DNA of 64,000 nucleotides from an uncultured Prevotellaceae bacterium (GTDB lineage Bacteria > Bacteroidota > Bacteroidia > Bacteroidales > Bacteroidaceae). Below the pieces are notes generated by a model. That model ran no database searches. It had not been told where the DNA came from and worked only from the letters and a program-made list of their open reading frames with translations. Location of the stretch: the NCBI GenBank assembly GCA_947307015.1, contig CAMZHV010000008.1:1-64000 (forward strand), given 5' to 3'. This document shows positions 36,043-47,768 of the stretch, piece by piece. Every line of letters starts with the position of its first letter. Positions within the stretch are counted from its first letter, which is position 1. Position numbers and translations under genes: made by a program.

Positions 36043-37115
36043 TTATACAATTGTTCATTATCATCAAACCCCTCGCCTTTCTTCTTCAAAACCAACCGTT
36101 GCCAGAATGCTGTGAGGAAACCGGTGCCATAGCCGATGAGCTGAATGAAAGCGGCAGGGATGCTGAGCAGGCCGACCCACAGGCTGCGGTTGCGGATGGA
36201 CGAATCGATGAAGATGAGGAGGGCAAACAACAACGGCAAGAGGATGGTGACCTCGCACAGGGCGAAACCAAAGGCCTTGTTCATGTGATCGGGCCCCCAG
36301 AAGTAGAGGAAGAGACCATAGAGGAAGAGGGTGAGCAGTGATACACAGCCCAATGTGAACAACGCCGGTAGTTTATGTACGAACTTCATTGAACCTGGAT
36401 GCAACAGGTGTAGGTTGATGCGTGCGGCACCCGAGTTGCGCACTTGACGGAAGAACTTGCGAAAGTCTGTGCGGCGTTTGTGCCACACCCACGCATCGGG
36501 GAACAGCCGACAACGTGCACCAGCCTTGAAGATACGGATACTAAAATCAATGTCCTCACCGAAGCGCATGGCACGGAAACCACTCAATTGCAGCCATAAC
36601 TCGCGGCTCACGCCCATATTGAAAGAGCGTGGATAAAACTTGTCGAGGGCCCTTTTTTGTTTCCCTCCAAGGGGGGAAGAACCGCCACGAATACCACCTG
36701 TGGTGAAGAACGATGTCATTGAGTAGCTGATAGCTTTTTGCACGGGTGTGAAGTCAGGATGTGCGCGGTCTGGGCCGCCAAAAGCATCACAAGGATTCTC
36801 CGTCAGTTCCTCATCGATAGCGGCCAAGTAGCCCGGCGGCAGCACCACGTCAGAGTCCAGCACGATGAAGAAGTCGCCCGCGGCTCGATCGGCACCGAAA
36901 TTGCGCGCAGCCCCGGGTCCGCCGTTCTCCTTCATATAGTAATGAATGTCCAAACGGTTGGCGAAATGGTCACACACCGCTTGGCACGTTACCTCGCTGC
37001 CGTCCTCGACAATGTGGACGTCAAAATCTTTGAACGTTTGCTTCGACAAGCTGAGCAGCAATTCCGCTACCTCGTCGGGGCGGTTGTAGACGGGTACGAT
37101 GACACTATACTTCAT
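36039..37115 (-). CDS. Glycosyltransferase family 2
   Basis: MKYSVIVPVYNRPDEVAELLLSLSKQTFKDFDVHIVEDGS; VLDSDVVLPPGYL; start trimmed to 37115, just inside the -7 box TATCTTTG at 37136-37143. Confidence 0.88.
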   Translation of the reverse strand: MKYSVIVPVYNRPDEVAELLLSLSKQTFKDFDVHIVEDGSEVTCQAVCDHFANRLDIHYYMKENGGPGAARNFGADRAAGDFFIVLDSDVVLPPGYLAAIDEELTENPCDAFGGPDRAHPDFTPVQKAISYSMTSFFTTGGIRGGSSPLGGKQKRALDKFYPRSFNMGVSRELWLQLSGFRAMRFGEDIDFSIRIFKAGARCRLFPDAWVWHKRRTDFRKFFRQVRNSGAARINLHLLHPGSMKFVHKLPALFTLGCVSLLTLFLYGLFLYFWGPDHMNKAFGFALCEVTILLPLLFALLIFIDSSIRNRSLWVGLLSIPAAFIQLIGYGTGFLTAFWQRLVLKKKGEGFDDNEQLYK

Positions 37116-37191
37116 ATTTATTCCCTTTTCGGGGACAAAGATACATACTCGTCGCCAACCCACCAAATTTTAAGACAAAAAAAGCATTTTC

Positions 37192-38118
37192 TCAGTTCTC
37201 ACAATTACGGAGGGAGGTGACGGTGGCGAGGATCTCGCCGTCAATGGCATCGGCAGTAGTGATGCTGACTTCACGTTGCCCTGTGACGAACTTACCTGTG
37301 AGAGGATTGCGGATATGGCACCGCTCGGCTGTGGCGTTGCCTGAGGTGGTGAGGCAGTGATTAGGGGGAATGTCGGAAGGGTTGTGGCCGAGTGAGAGGA
37401 TGGAACTGTTGCCGAGGTTGATGAGGGCGTCTGTAATACCAAGGGTGTGGAGAAGTGTGCGAAGGCGTTCGAGGGCATAGCCTTTTAATATGCCAGATAG
37501 ATCCAAAATTATGGAAGAAAACTCTCCCCCCGCCCTCCCAAGCCTCACCCCCGCCCCCTCTCCCATGGGAGAGGGAAGTGGCTGCGCATAGTTCTCAAGC
37601 TGAAATGCAAGTCTCCCCTGATCGGGAGATTTAGAGGGGTCTTCTAATAGCGTTATGCTGTTGATGAGGCCTGGGTAGAAGTCGGGGGAGTTGACTGTGA
37701 TGTCAAAGAGGCCATCGGTGTCGCGGTTGGCTTGCAGGCAGCGGGCGAGGAGGGAGTAGAGGGCAGGACTAATTGGCACGGGAGCGAAGTCGGCAGGTGA
37801 ACCGCCGACAACAGAACCTGGAGCGGGTGAATTATTGAGAGAAAAACTCAGGGAGGCGTTAGCGGCACGGACGGCACGGGAGAGTTCGCTGTCGGGATCG
37901 AAGCGGTTGCCTAACTTTTCCACGGCGCTAAGCTCAGCGCGCATGGCCGCTTCTACCGTCTCGAACTCGGCTTCGGAGTGAGAGCCAAGGAGGAGGAGAT
38001 CGACGCGGGTGTGTAGGGCTTCAAACCAGGCGTAGTAGCGGTTTTGATGCGGGGCAGAATGGAAGAGGTGAGGCATGAAGGAAAAGCCTCGCGGAGATGC
38101 GCGAGGCACGGTTGGCAT
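37192..38118 (-). CDS. ApbE-like FAD:protein FMN transferase
   Basis: MRAELSAVEKLGNRFDPDSELSR; LDLSGILKGYALERLR; ALINLGNSSILSLGH. Confidence 0.78.
   Translation of the reverse strand: MPTVPRASPRGFSFMPHLFHSAPHQNRYYAWFEALHTRVDLLLLGSHSEAEFETVEAAMRAELSAVEKLGNRFDPDSELSRAVRAANASLSFSLNNSPAPGSVVGGSPADFAPVPISPALYSLLARCLQANRDTDGLFDITVNSPDFYPGLINSITLLEDPSKSPDQGRLAFQLENYAQPLPSPMGEGAGVRLGRAGGEFSSIILDLSGILKGYALERLRTLLHTLGITDALINLGNSSILSLGHNPSDIPPNHCLTTSGNATAERCHIRNPLTGKFVTGQREVSITTADAIDGEILATVTSLRNCEN
37521..37643. repeat. GC-rich palindromic repeats inside the apbE-like gene
   Basis: actctccccccgccctcccaagcctcacccccgccccctctcccatgggagaggg at 37521-37578 and gtctcccctgatcgggagatttagaggggtcttc at 37609-37643. 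Confidence 0.8.
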
Positions 38119-39635
38119 CAGCGGCGGCGCTGGCCGTTGCCGTGTCCTTCGCGCTGGCGGCGTGGGCCACGGTCTGGACGGTCGGGCAATTCGCGGATCT
38201 TAATGTTCTTAAAATGCACTTCGTCGCCATGATCCTGTAGGAGGATATGACCTTCGGCGGCGTTTCCGAAATTAGGCCAGTCCTTGTATTTACTGTACGC
38301 TACGAGGGCGTTCCATTCCTGGTCATTACGGTTGTATTCGAGCAGTTTGGTGCCGTTGAGCCAGTGTTCGACGTGACGGCCGCGCACGATGATGAGGGCC
38401 GTGTTCCATACACCGATGTGGAACGGCTTTTGGTCGGGAGCTGGGATGAGGTCGTAGAGTGATCCGAGCTTGCGGTTGCCTTTCACGCCGAGTTTGGCGT
38501 CGGGGTGGCGTTCGTCGTCGAGAATCTGGAACTCGCATCCGATGGCCGAGCCTGCGCCCTGATTCATGTCTGGGTCAACGAAATATTTGATGCCGCTGTT
38601 GGCGCCGTTGGTAATCTTGAAGTCCACGGAAAGCATGAAGTTGCGGTACTTGCGCGTGGTGACGATGTCTCCGCCGTTGGTGCTTTCTCCGCCATCAGCC
38701 TTGTGTACGATAAGCTCTCCGTCCTTGATACTCCAACCCTTCTCGGGGAAGCGGTCGAGGCGAGCTCCGCGCCAGCCGTCGGTGGTCTTGCCATCCCAGA
38801 GGAGTTGCCAGCCATCGGCTTGCTCGCTGGGCGAGAGGGCGTTATCCTTGGCGAAGACCTGGGGAGTGGGGGAACCCGACGGTGACCCGTCGGGCACGGT
38901 GGCTGTGTAGGGAGTGTGGGTGGGGTTATCTGGGGTGGCGAAGCGTGCGGCCTCTTGTGTGCAGATGCGGATGTTGCGCCAGGAGATGGTCTTGCCTTCC
39001 TTGGAGGTGTCGTTGCCGATGGCGTGGACTTGCAGGGCGATAAAGCCGGTAGCGTCCGCGTCGTCGATGAGGTCGGCACATGGGATGTCGTTGACCCATG
39101 TGCGGATACGATTGCCTATGGCCTCAATGCGTGCCTTGTTCCATTCGTTGTTCTTGAAGGCGTGCTGTGCGGGGGCGTTCTTGATCATCGGGTAGAGCCA
39201 TCCGCGGCGGGCTTCGTCATAGATGCCTCCCGTCCAAGCACGCGCACTGGGATCTATCTCGAACTGATAGCCGTGAACGCGACCGTTCTGATAGTCCTTC
39301 GAGCTGTGGCTGCGGAGCTGTACGCCAGAGTTCAGAGCGTCGTCAACGAGGAACTCGAATTCGAGGATGAAGTCGGCGTAGTCCCGCTTGGTGCAGAGGA
39401 AGGAATTGTCTGTGTTGGTCTTGGAGTAGCCGACAATGGCGCCGTCAACGACTTTGTAGGTCGCCTTGCCTCCGCGTTGTGTCCAGCCGTTGAGGTTCTT
39501 ACCGTTGAAGAGGGGGGTAAAAGCCCCACCCTCCAGCCCCTCCCTATAGAGGGGAGTGGTTACCTGTGCAGATAGGGAGAATACTTGTAGCAATGCAAGG
39601 CCTATCATTAATAAGAATTTATGTGTAGTTTTCAT
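38118..39635 (-). CDS. Two-domain DUF1080 (3-keto-disaccharide hydrolase-like) protein, secreted
   Basis: [31 protein letters not shown] and [53 protein letters not shown]. Confidence 0.85.
   Translation of the reverse strand: MKTTHKFLLMIGLALLQVFSLSAQVTTPLYREGLEGGAFTPLFNGKNLNGWTQRGGKATYKVVDGAIVGYSKTNTDNSFLCTKRDYADFILEFEFLVDDALNSGVQLRSHSSKDYQNGRVHGYQFEIDPSARAWTGGIYDEARRGWLYPMIKNAPAQHAFKNNEWNKARIEAIGNRIRTWVNDIPCADLIDDADATGFIALQVHAIGNDTSKEGKTISWRNIRICTQEAARFATPDNPTHTPYTATVPDGSPSGSPTPQVFAKDNALSPSEQADGWQLLWDGKTTDGWRGARLDRFPEKGWSIKDGELIVHKADGGESTNGGDIVTTRKYRNFMLSVDFKITNGANSGIKYFVDPDMNQGAGSAIGCEFQILDDERHPDAKLGVKGNRKLGSLYDLIPAPDQKPFHIGVWNTALIIVRGRHVEHWLNGTKLLEYNRNDQEWNALVAYSKYKDWPNFGNAAEGHILLQDHGDEVHFKNIKIRELPDRPDRGPRRQREGHGNGQRRR
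39521..39570. repeat. GC-rich repeat just after the DUF1080 signal peptide ([18 protein letters not shown])
   Basis: aagccccaccctccagcccctccctatagaggggagtggttacctgtgc. Confidence 0.75.
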
Positions 39636-39697
39636 TTGTAGTGTTTGTTAAATCAGTGAATACAATTCTTGAAAGTTGAAAGGTGACCACCCTCCCC

Positions 39698-41155
39698 CTA
39701 AAGGAGGAGTGAGGAGGGGGTCCTATAGAACACTTCCCATCCCTTACGCGGTGGCAGTCCTCCGGCGAGGAGTGCGTTGGCGAAGGCGTTGTTGGTGAAT
39801 TGCTTGGTGCGTGGGTCGAAGAAGAGTTGGGTATTCAGTCGCTGTGCGATGACTCCGAGGCAGAAGACCTGTGAAAGAACGCCGTTAATTTCGAAGGGTG
39901 ATCGCGTTTTCTCGCGTCCCATGCAGGCGAGGAGGAAGTTCTCCTGATGGTTACTGGGGCTCTTGGGCACCTCGGGCAGTCTACTAGCCATCTCGCGGGC
40001 GCGCTCTTCTGGTATGATGCTGAGGGTGCTGCCGTGGCTACCACCCTTAAAGATGAGGTCGCGCGAGTAAATGATTTTGCCTGGGTTGAGCTGTGCACGT
40101 GGTGTCTCGCCCTGATTCGTGGAGGGAATGTTGGCGTTATACTCCGATCCGCCATAGCCATCGGGCAGGGGCGGCAGGTTGTCCAGACCGTCATACCAAG
40201 TGATATCGACAGGTGGCATCCCTGCACGGGGGCCGAAGCGGAAGAGAATGGTGGATGAATAGGGGAAGAAAAAGTCGTTGTGTGCTTTCTGGTTCAGAAG
40301 CGTTACTTCGTAGGGTAGGCCGAGGTTGAGGAACTCGTGGACCGTGTCGAGAATGTGAGCTCCCCAGTCGCCGAGGGCTCCCATGCCAAAGTCGTACCAT
40401 GAGCGCCATTCGCCCTGATGGTACTTGGCGGAGTAGTCATGCCACTGAGCTGCGCCGAGCCAGGTCTCCCAGTTCATGCCTGCGGGAAGCGGTTCGGCTT
40501 CGGGCAAATGCTTGATATTCGGGTCGAAGCGGTGCCAGCGGCGGCTGTTGTTCATGTGGGCGGTGACGGCGGTGACATCTTTGATGATGCCCGCCTCTTG
40601 CCACGCTTTGAACTGGAAATAGTTAGCCTCGGAGTGTCCCTGATTACCAACCTGTGTGGCCAGCTCAGGATGGCGGCGTGCCATTTCCATGAGTAACTCA
40701 GCTTCGAGGAACGTACGCGTCATGGGTTTCTCCAAATAGATGTGCTTGCCGTGGGCGAGGGCCATCATGGCGATGGGGAAGTGGATGTGGTCGGGTACGG
40801 CGGCGACGACGGCTTCGAAGAGGTTCGCACCTTTCTCGAAGAGCTCGCGGAAGTCTCGGTAGCGTTTGACGTTAGGGTATTGTTTGAGTACCTTCTGGCA
40901 CTGCTTACCATCGAGGTCTACGTCGCATAGGGCTGTGACTTCGACCATTCCCGTGCGTAGGAAGTCGTCGAAGTCCTGTTCACCACGGTTGCCGATGCCG
41001 ATGAAGGCTACTTTCACCTTGTCGCGCTTGGTCTCGGCAGTCTCGCGGGAGGTCATGAGGTGGGGAGCGGCAGAGGCTATGCCCGGCACGCTGCTGAGGG
41101 CGAGGCCAGCAACGCCTGCGCTCATTGTCTTAAGGAAATTTCTGCGGGAAGTCAT
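39698..41155 (-). CDS. Gfo/Idh/MocA family oxidoreductase with Tat-type signal
   Basis: MTSRRNFLKTMSAGVAGLALSS; VAFIGIGNRGEQDFDDFL; HIYLEKPMTRTFLEAELL; start trimmed from the ORF-track M. Confidence 0.88.
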   Translation of the reverse strand: MTSRRNFLKTMSAGVAGLALSSVPGIASAAPHLMTSRETAETKRDKVKVAFIGIGNRGEQDFDDFLRTGMVEVTALCDVDLDGKQCQKVLKQYPNVKRYRDFRELFEKGANLFEAVVAAVPDHIHFPIAMMALAHGKHIYLEKPMTRTFLEAELLMEMARRHPELATQVGNQGHSEANYFQFKAWQEAGIIKDVTAVTAHMNNSRRWHRFDPNIKHLPEAEPLPAGMNWETWLGAAQWHDYSAKYHQGEWRSWYDFGMGALGDWGAHILDTVHEFLNLGLPYEVTLLNQKAHNDFFFPYSSTILFRFGPRAGMPPVDITWYDGLDNLPPLPDGYGGSEYNANIPSTNQGETPRAQLNPGKIIYSRDLIFKGGSHGSTLSIIPEERAREMASRLPEVPKSPSNHQENFLLACMGREKTRSPFEINGVLSQVFCLGVIAQRLNTQLFFDPRTKQFTNNAFANALLAGGLPPRKGWEVFYRTPSSLLL

Positions 41156-41484
41156 GGTTCTATTTGACGATTTGACGGATTGGAATGAGAATGATGGTGA
41201 TGATGGTGGGAACTGCGGAACCGGTGGGCATGGCGATGTTTGTGCTTGGGCTTGTAACCGAAGAGACGGGCGATGCCGAAAACGAGTAGACGAAGGATGA
41301 TCCATACAGCATAAAGCACGGCACTGGCTTCGAGAACGTAGAGTAGAGATGTCCACAACTCGGAAAGCGGGGCATTGTAATGGATGATGGCGTAGACGTT
41401 CAAGCCTACGGCGACGAGGAAGCAGACGAGCAGGGAGATAAGCTCGGTGCGAATGCGGCGGGAAGGGATATAGTAGTAGGGCAT
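41152..41484 (-). CDS. Small two-TM membrane protein with natural poly-His tail
   Basis: Two hydrophobic segments then KHKHRHAHRFRSSHHHHHHSHSNPS; overlaps the start of the downstream Gfo/Idh/MocA gene. Confidence 0.6.
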   Translation of the reverse strand: MPYYYIPSRRIRTELISLLVCFLVAVGLNVYAIIHYNAPLSELWTSLLYVLEASAVLYAVWIILRLLVFGIARLFGYKPKHKHRHAHRFRSSHHHHHHSHSNPSNRQIEP

Positions 41485-41546
41485 TATTATTTAATGTAAA
41501 TGGACAATGAACAGTGAAAAATGAAAAATGGGCACACCTGTCGGCG

Positions 41547-42812
41547 TTAAGTACCGTACGGCTTGTAGGGGATTTTCATCTTTTCGGGGAAGGGTAGGGG
41601 TTGGCCTTGTACGATGGCTTCGTGGCCGATGAGGCAGAGCTGCGTGGCATAGTAGCCTTCTTCGGCGATACGCGGAGGCTGATGGCCAGTGATGACGGCT
41701 TCGACGAAAGCTTCGGTGAGGAGCGATGTGCCGTCAGTTTCGGGTGCCTTACCCAGGATATATTCGCCTGGGTTGATGGCGGCCACTTCGGGATCCCAGC
41801 TACTGCCAGCGAAGGTGTTGGCGCCCCAGACCTTATCCTCCCATTCCATGAGCATCTGCACGAAAGCGGGCGCAGGGGCAGGACCGTAGCTCTCGAAGTA
41901 GAATTTGCCGCGCTCAGGTTCCACTGTACCCGTCGTGCCGAGAATCTGCTCTTCGAGACCGTAGAACTTGTTGCTGATGACAGAGCCGTAGGTCATCTGG
42001 CGTCCGTCGTCGAATTCATAAATGCAATGGACATTGTCGTACACATCGCGACCGTCCTTCCAATGCGTGATGGCTCCGGTGCCCATGACGCGCACAGGCA
42101 GTTTGCCGATGGCCCATGTGCCGACCTGTAACTGATGGCAGGCCAGCTCGGTCATCAGTCCCTTCGATGATTCCTTGTAGAGGCGCCAATTGATGAGGCG
42201 TTCCAAATCAGGTGATGGCACTTCACGACGCCAGTCGCCGTTGCGGTTCCAGAAGGCGTGGACGGCATTGATGTCGCCAAAAACATCATCGTGTACCATC
42301 TCCATGACCTTAATGTAACGCGGGTCGAAGAGGCGCTGTTGTCCGGTGAAGAACACGCGCCCGGTCTCCTTATGCTTGCGATAGATGTCAAGCGTCTGCT
42401 CCATGGTGTAGGCTATGGCTTTCTCGCAGTAGACGTGCTTGCCGGCATCGAAGGCGTCCAGGGCTATTTGGTAATGGGTGTTGAGTGGTGTGGCGATGAT
42501 GACACCATCAATGCTTTTGTCTTCGAGCAGGAGCCGATAGTCCTTATACGTCTTAGCGGTAGGTACGACTTTCAATGCTTCATCGAGCGAAGGCTGGTAG
42601 ATGTCGGCGAAGGCGACGACCTCGCATTTGGGATTCTGTGCGAGGAAGCTAAGCAGGAACCGTCCGCGCGAGCCGGGGCCAATCATACCTATCCTACATC
42701 GTTCGCGTGCGGTCTCCTCTGCTGTGGCAAAGGTTCTCAGCCAGGGACTTGTGGCGGCAAGCGTCGTAGCGCCCATCATGCCGAGACTTTTCAGGAAGTT
42801 TCTTCTGTCCAT
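41547..42812 (-). CDS. Gfo/Idh/MocA family oxidoreductase with Tat-type signal
   Basis: MDRRNFLKSLGMMGATTLAATS; IGMIGPGSRGRFLLSFL; KHVYCEKAIAYTMEQTLDIYRK. Confidence 0.88.
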   Translation of the reverse strand: MDRRNFLKSLGMMGATTLAATSPWLRTFATAEETARERCRIGMIGPGSRGRFLLSFLAQNPKCEVVAFADIYQPSLDEALKVVPTAKTYKDYRLLLEDKSIDGVIIATPLNTHYQIALDAFDAGKHVYCEKAIAYTMEQTLDIYRKHKETGRVFFTGQQRLFDPRYIKVMEMVHDDVFGDINAVHAFWNRNGDWRREVPSPDLERLINWRLYKESSKGLMTELACHQLQVGTWAIGKLPVRVMGTGAITHWKDGRDVYDNVHCIYEFDDGRQMTYGSVISNKFYGLEEQILGTTGTVEPERGKFYFESYGPAPAPAFVQMLMEWEDKVWGANTFAGSSWDPEVAAINPGEYILGKAPETDGTSLLTEAFVEAVITGHQPPRIAEEGYYATQLCLIGHEAIVQGQPLPFPEKMKIPYKPYGT

Positions 42813-42837
42813 AAGGTAATAAACGTATTTGCGGTGG

Positions 42838-42845
42838 CAAAAATA
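42838..42845 (-). promoter_or_regulatory. -7 box TATTTTTG upstream of the Gfo/Idh/MocA gene
   Basis: caaaaata on +. Confidence 0.5.
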
Positions 42846-42937
42846 GCTAATATTTTAATAATGGAGGTAAAAAAATCTATCAAAAGAGAACGTTTCTGTG
42901 TCAATTCTTCTGTGGGAGCATACTCAGGGGGTCGCTG

Positions 42938-45088
<2,151 letters not shown>

Positions 45089-45190
45089 AAGCGTCCTTTT
45101 TGCCTGCGAAGATACGTAAAAGAACGTCTCGAACCAAATAATAGGACTGTTTTTCGTAGGATAATGTATTTTTTGTCATTGACGCAGGTT

Positions 45191-45234
45191 TGTCGCATAA
45201 GTGGACAATTTGTCGCATAAGTGGACAATCTGTC
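45191..45234 (+). promoter_or_regulatory. Tandem 20-bp direct repeat tgtcgcataagtggacaat(t/c) carrying GACAA-n-TTGTC palindromes; candidate enhancer-binding-protein sites
   Basis: Copies at 45191-45210 and 45211-45230; palindromes at 45204-45214 and (one mismatch) 45224-45234; upstream of a sigma-54-like promoter. Confidence 0.65.
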
Positions 45235-45270
45235 TTGGTAATGAAGGAGTTATGCGCAAAAGAAAAGCTT

Positions 45271-45286
45271 TGGCACGCCTCTTGCC
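45271..45286 (+). promoter_or_regulatory. Sigma-54 (-24/-12) promoter tggcacgcctcttgcc
   Basis: Matches TGGCACG-N4-TTGC; ~85 bp upstream of the hsp20 start. Confidence 0.8.
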
Positions 45287-45371
45287 CAAGAACAGGTGAA
45301 CGCCGATGCGAAAGCTGAGACGCTTCAAAAAGTAAACATGTCTAACCTTTAATCAATAGGAGATTAAAACT

Positions 45372-45791
45372 ATGTTACCAGTAATGTTTAAGAACAGTTG
45401 GTTCCCCACCGTCTTCGACGACTTCTTCGACAGTGAAATCACAACCCATTGCACGGCACCTGCCGTCAACGTGAAAGTTAACGAGAACGCCTATATCATG
45501 GAGGTGGCAGCTCCAGGCCTCAAGAAAGACTTCTGCCGCATCAGCATCAACGACGAAGGCAACCTCACCGTCGCCATTGAGAACAAGTTCGAGCACAAGG
45601 AAGAGGACAAGAAGGAGCACTACCTGCGCCGCGAGTTCTCCTACACCAACTACCAGCAGGCATACGCGCTGCCGAAGGATGTCGACCGCAACGCCATCGC
45701 AGCCAAGGTCGAGGATGGCGTACTCACCATCACCCTGCCCAAGGTGAAGAAAGAGGAAGTCAAGGTGTCCCGCAGCATCGACATTGCATAA
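45372..45791 (+). CDS. Hsp20/alpha-crystallin small heat shock protein
   Basis: YIMEVAAPGLKKDFCRISINDEGNLTVAIE; YTNYQQAYALPKDVDRNAIAAKVEDGVLTITLPK. Confidence 0.92.
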   Translation: MLPVMFKNSWFPTVFDDFFDSEITTHCTAPAVNVKVNENAYIMEVAAPGLKKDFCRISINDEGNLTVAIENKFEHKEEDKKEHYLRREFSYTNYQQAYALPKDVDRNAIAAKVEDGVLTITLPKVKKEEVKVSRSIDIA

Positions 45792-45834
45792 CGCATAACG
45801 CTTTTATACATTAACCAGGGTCTTTCAGACCTTT

Positions 45835-45871
45835 AGAGACATTGACCACCTAATAGCTGGTCAATGTCTCT
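45835..45871 (+). terminator. Intrinsic terminator of hsp20
   Basis: agagacattgacca-cctaatagc-tggtcaatgtctct followed by tttt. Confidence 0.88.
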
Positions 45872-46077
45872 TTTTCTTCATTTTTATTGTCTCTTTGCGG
45901 CGTGAAAACGGGAGATAAGGTTATTTAGAGACATGATCAGAGGTAATAACTCAGGATTTGCGATAAAAAGTGTGAAAACATTGCAAAAACTCGGATTTTA
46001 TAAAGTTTGTTTTATAGAAAACACATAGATTTGTAAACAAAACTTAATAAAATCGTATGATTCTTATTAATAATTTG

Positions 46078-46124
46078 GGCTCAGTCCGAAAAGCCTGCTT
46101 GTAACAAGCTTTTCGGACTGAGCC
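46078..46124. terminator. Inverted repeat ggctcagtccgaaaag / cttttcggactgagcc; probable terminator
   Basis: 16-bp perfect arms, between convergent hsp20 and the LRR gene. Confidence 0.65.
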
Positions 46125-46238
46125 AATTTAACACCTACAAAGAGGGACTGGATCTGGATGTCCTGCGGCGGTAGTGCATGGAGAGGAGAGGACGTTTCTG
46201 CGCGGATGCTTCAAGTACATGGCGCACATCACCAGCCG

Positions 46239-47768
46239 TCACCTCCTCACCTTCACACTCCGCTCGCCCACCTTCACGATGACCACCTTCTCTGCCGCCG
46301 CTGCCACGTTCACCCTCGTCGCGCCCTCAGCCGCTGTGGTGTTGCCGATGAGCTTGCCGCTGAGGTCATAGACCCTGATGGGCGTGCCAGCCTCGGCTCC
46401 TTCAATCGTCAGCCCGCTGCCCTCGCTCTGTATCAGCACCGGCATCGCCTTCACCTCCGTCACCGCATCCTCATCGCCCGTGATCCCCTCCTTCTGCGGC
46501 TCTACGTCAATCCAGCAGAGGGTTGCCGTGGCTGTTTCGGAGTTGGTGTAACCCTCGCGCGTGGCATAGACGCTGATGTGATAGGTGACATTCAGGTTAA
46601 CCGTGCTGCCACTGCCGTACGTCACGTCGCTGTCCTTAATATCATATTTAAACTCAGCCCCCTCCGTCGCACATTTGAACGACAACTGCCCGTTCTGATA
46701 ATGTATCGTCGGCTTCGCACACACCTTCGTTTCTGGCGTTGGTCCAGGATCAGGTGTTATTCCGCCTCCATCACCTTCCTCGATGAAGAAGAAATCTTTC
46801 CAGCCTGCTGTCGCCTTGTATTTATCTATGGTGCCCACAGGCACGTAGAGAGTGGCATTATTGAAGGTGTTTAGGCTGAAGGTTCTACTGTCAGGTGCTT
46901 TTCCTGTAATCGCAAACGGCTCTTCAATCAACGAAATGACAGATTCGAGGTTACATCCTTCGAACGCCTCCCGTCCAATGCTCGTCACGCTGTTGGGGAT
47001 GGTCACGGAGGTCAGGCCGCGGCAACCGGCGAACGCACCGCCTCCAATGCTCGTCACGCTATTGGGGATGGTCACGGAGGTCAGGCCGCTGCAATAATAG
47101 AACGCACTCTCTCCAATGCTCGTAACGCTGTTGCCGATGGTCACGGAAGTCAGGCCGATGCAATAATAGAACGCACCGCCTCCAATGCTCGTCACGCTAT
47201 TGGGGATGGTCACGGAGGTCAGGCCGATGCAACCATAGAACGCCCATGCTCCAATGCTCGTCACGCTATTGGGGATGGTCACGGATGTCAGGCCGCTGCA
47301 CCAAGCGAACGCATAATTTCCAATGCTCGTCACGCTGTTGGGGATGGTCACGGATGTCAGGCCGCGGCAACCATAGAACGCCTCGTATCCAATGCTCGTC
47401 ACGCTGCTGGGGATGGTCACGGAGGTCAGGCCGCTGCAATTATAGAACGCCCAATCTCCAATGCTCGTCACGCTATTGGGGATGGTCACGGAGGTCAGGC
47501 CGTTGCAATAAGAGAACGCACGCTCTCCAATGCTCGTCACCCTTCGCGTCCTGTTCCTGAAGGTCACTTCCTCGGGAATCACAACGGTGCCTGAATAGGT
47601 GTCAGAACCATTACCCGTCACCTCCAACTCCCTTCCCTCATTGATATAGTTATAATAAATCGTCACGCCATCAGCATTCTCCACTTTGATGTCGTATGCG
47701 TAAGCCTCGTTGCAGACGAAGCACATGATCAGCGCCATCAGCGCTACAAATAATCCTTTCGTTTTCAT
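46239..47768 (-). CDS. BspA-like leucine-rich-repeat (LRR_5) secreted surface protein
   Basis: Repeated 'GLTSVTIPNSVTSIGxxAFxxC'; signal peptide; C-term IRVYDLSGKLIGNTTAAEG...VVIVKVGERSVKVRR. Confidence 0.92.
   Translation of the reverse strand: MKTKGLFVALMALIMCFVCNEAYAYDIKVENADGVTIYYNYINEGRELEVTGNGSDTYSGTVVIPEEVTFRNRTRRVTSIGERAFSYCNGLTSVTIPNSVTSIGDWAFYNCSGLTSVTIPSSVTSIGYEAFYGCRGLTSVTIPNSVTSIGNYAFAWCSGLTSVTIPNSVTSIGAWAFYGCIGLTSVTIPNSVTSIGGGAFYYCIGLTSVTIGNSVTSIGESAFYYCSGLTSVTIPNSVTSIGGGAFAGCRGLTSVTIPNSVTSIGREAFEGCNLESVISLIEEPFAITGKAPDSRTFSLNTFNNATLYVPVGTIDKYKATAGWKDFFFIEEGDGGGITPDPGPTPETKVCAKPTIHYQNGQLSFKCATEGAEFKYDIKDSDVTYGSGSTVNLNVTYHISVYATREGYTNSETATATLCWIDVEPQKEGITGDEDAVTEVKAMPVLIQSEGSGLTIEGAEAGTPIRVYDLSGKLIGNTTAAEGATRVNVAAAAEKVVIVKVGERSVKVRR
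46975..47541 (-). repeat. 69-bp (23-codon) tandem repeat, 8 full units plus a partial one
   Basis: 'ccaatgctcg' recurs at 46975, 47044, 47113, 47182, 47251, 47320, 47389, 47458, 47527. Confidence 0.93.

Noticed and set aside
46975-47541. Possible CRISPR array from regular 69-bp spacing
   Set aside because: The periodicity is the 23-aa LRR unit; intervening sequence is coding and homologous.
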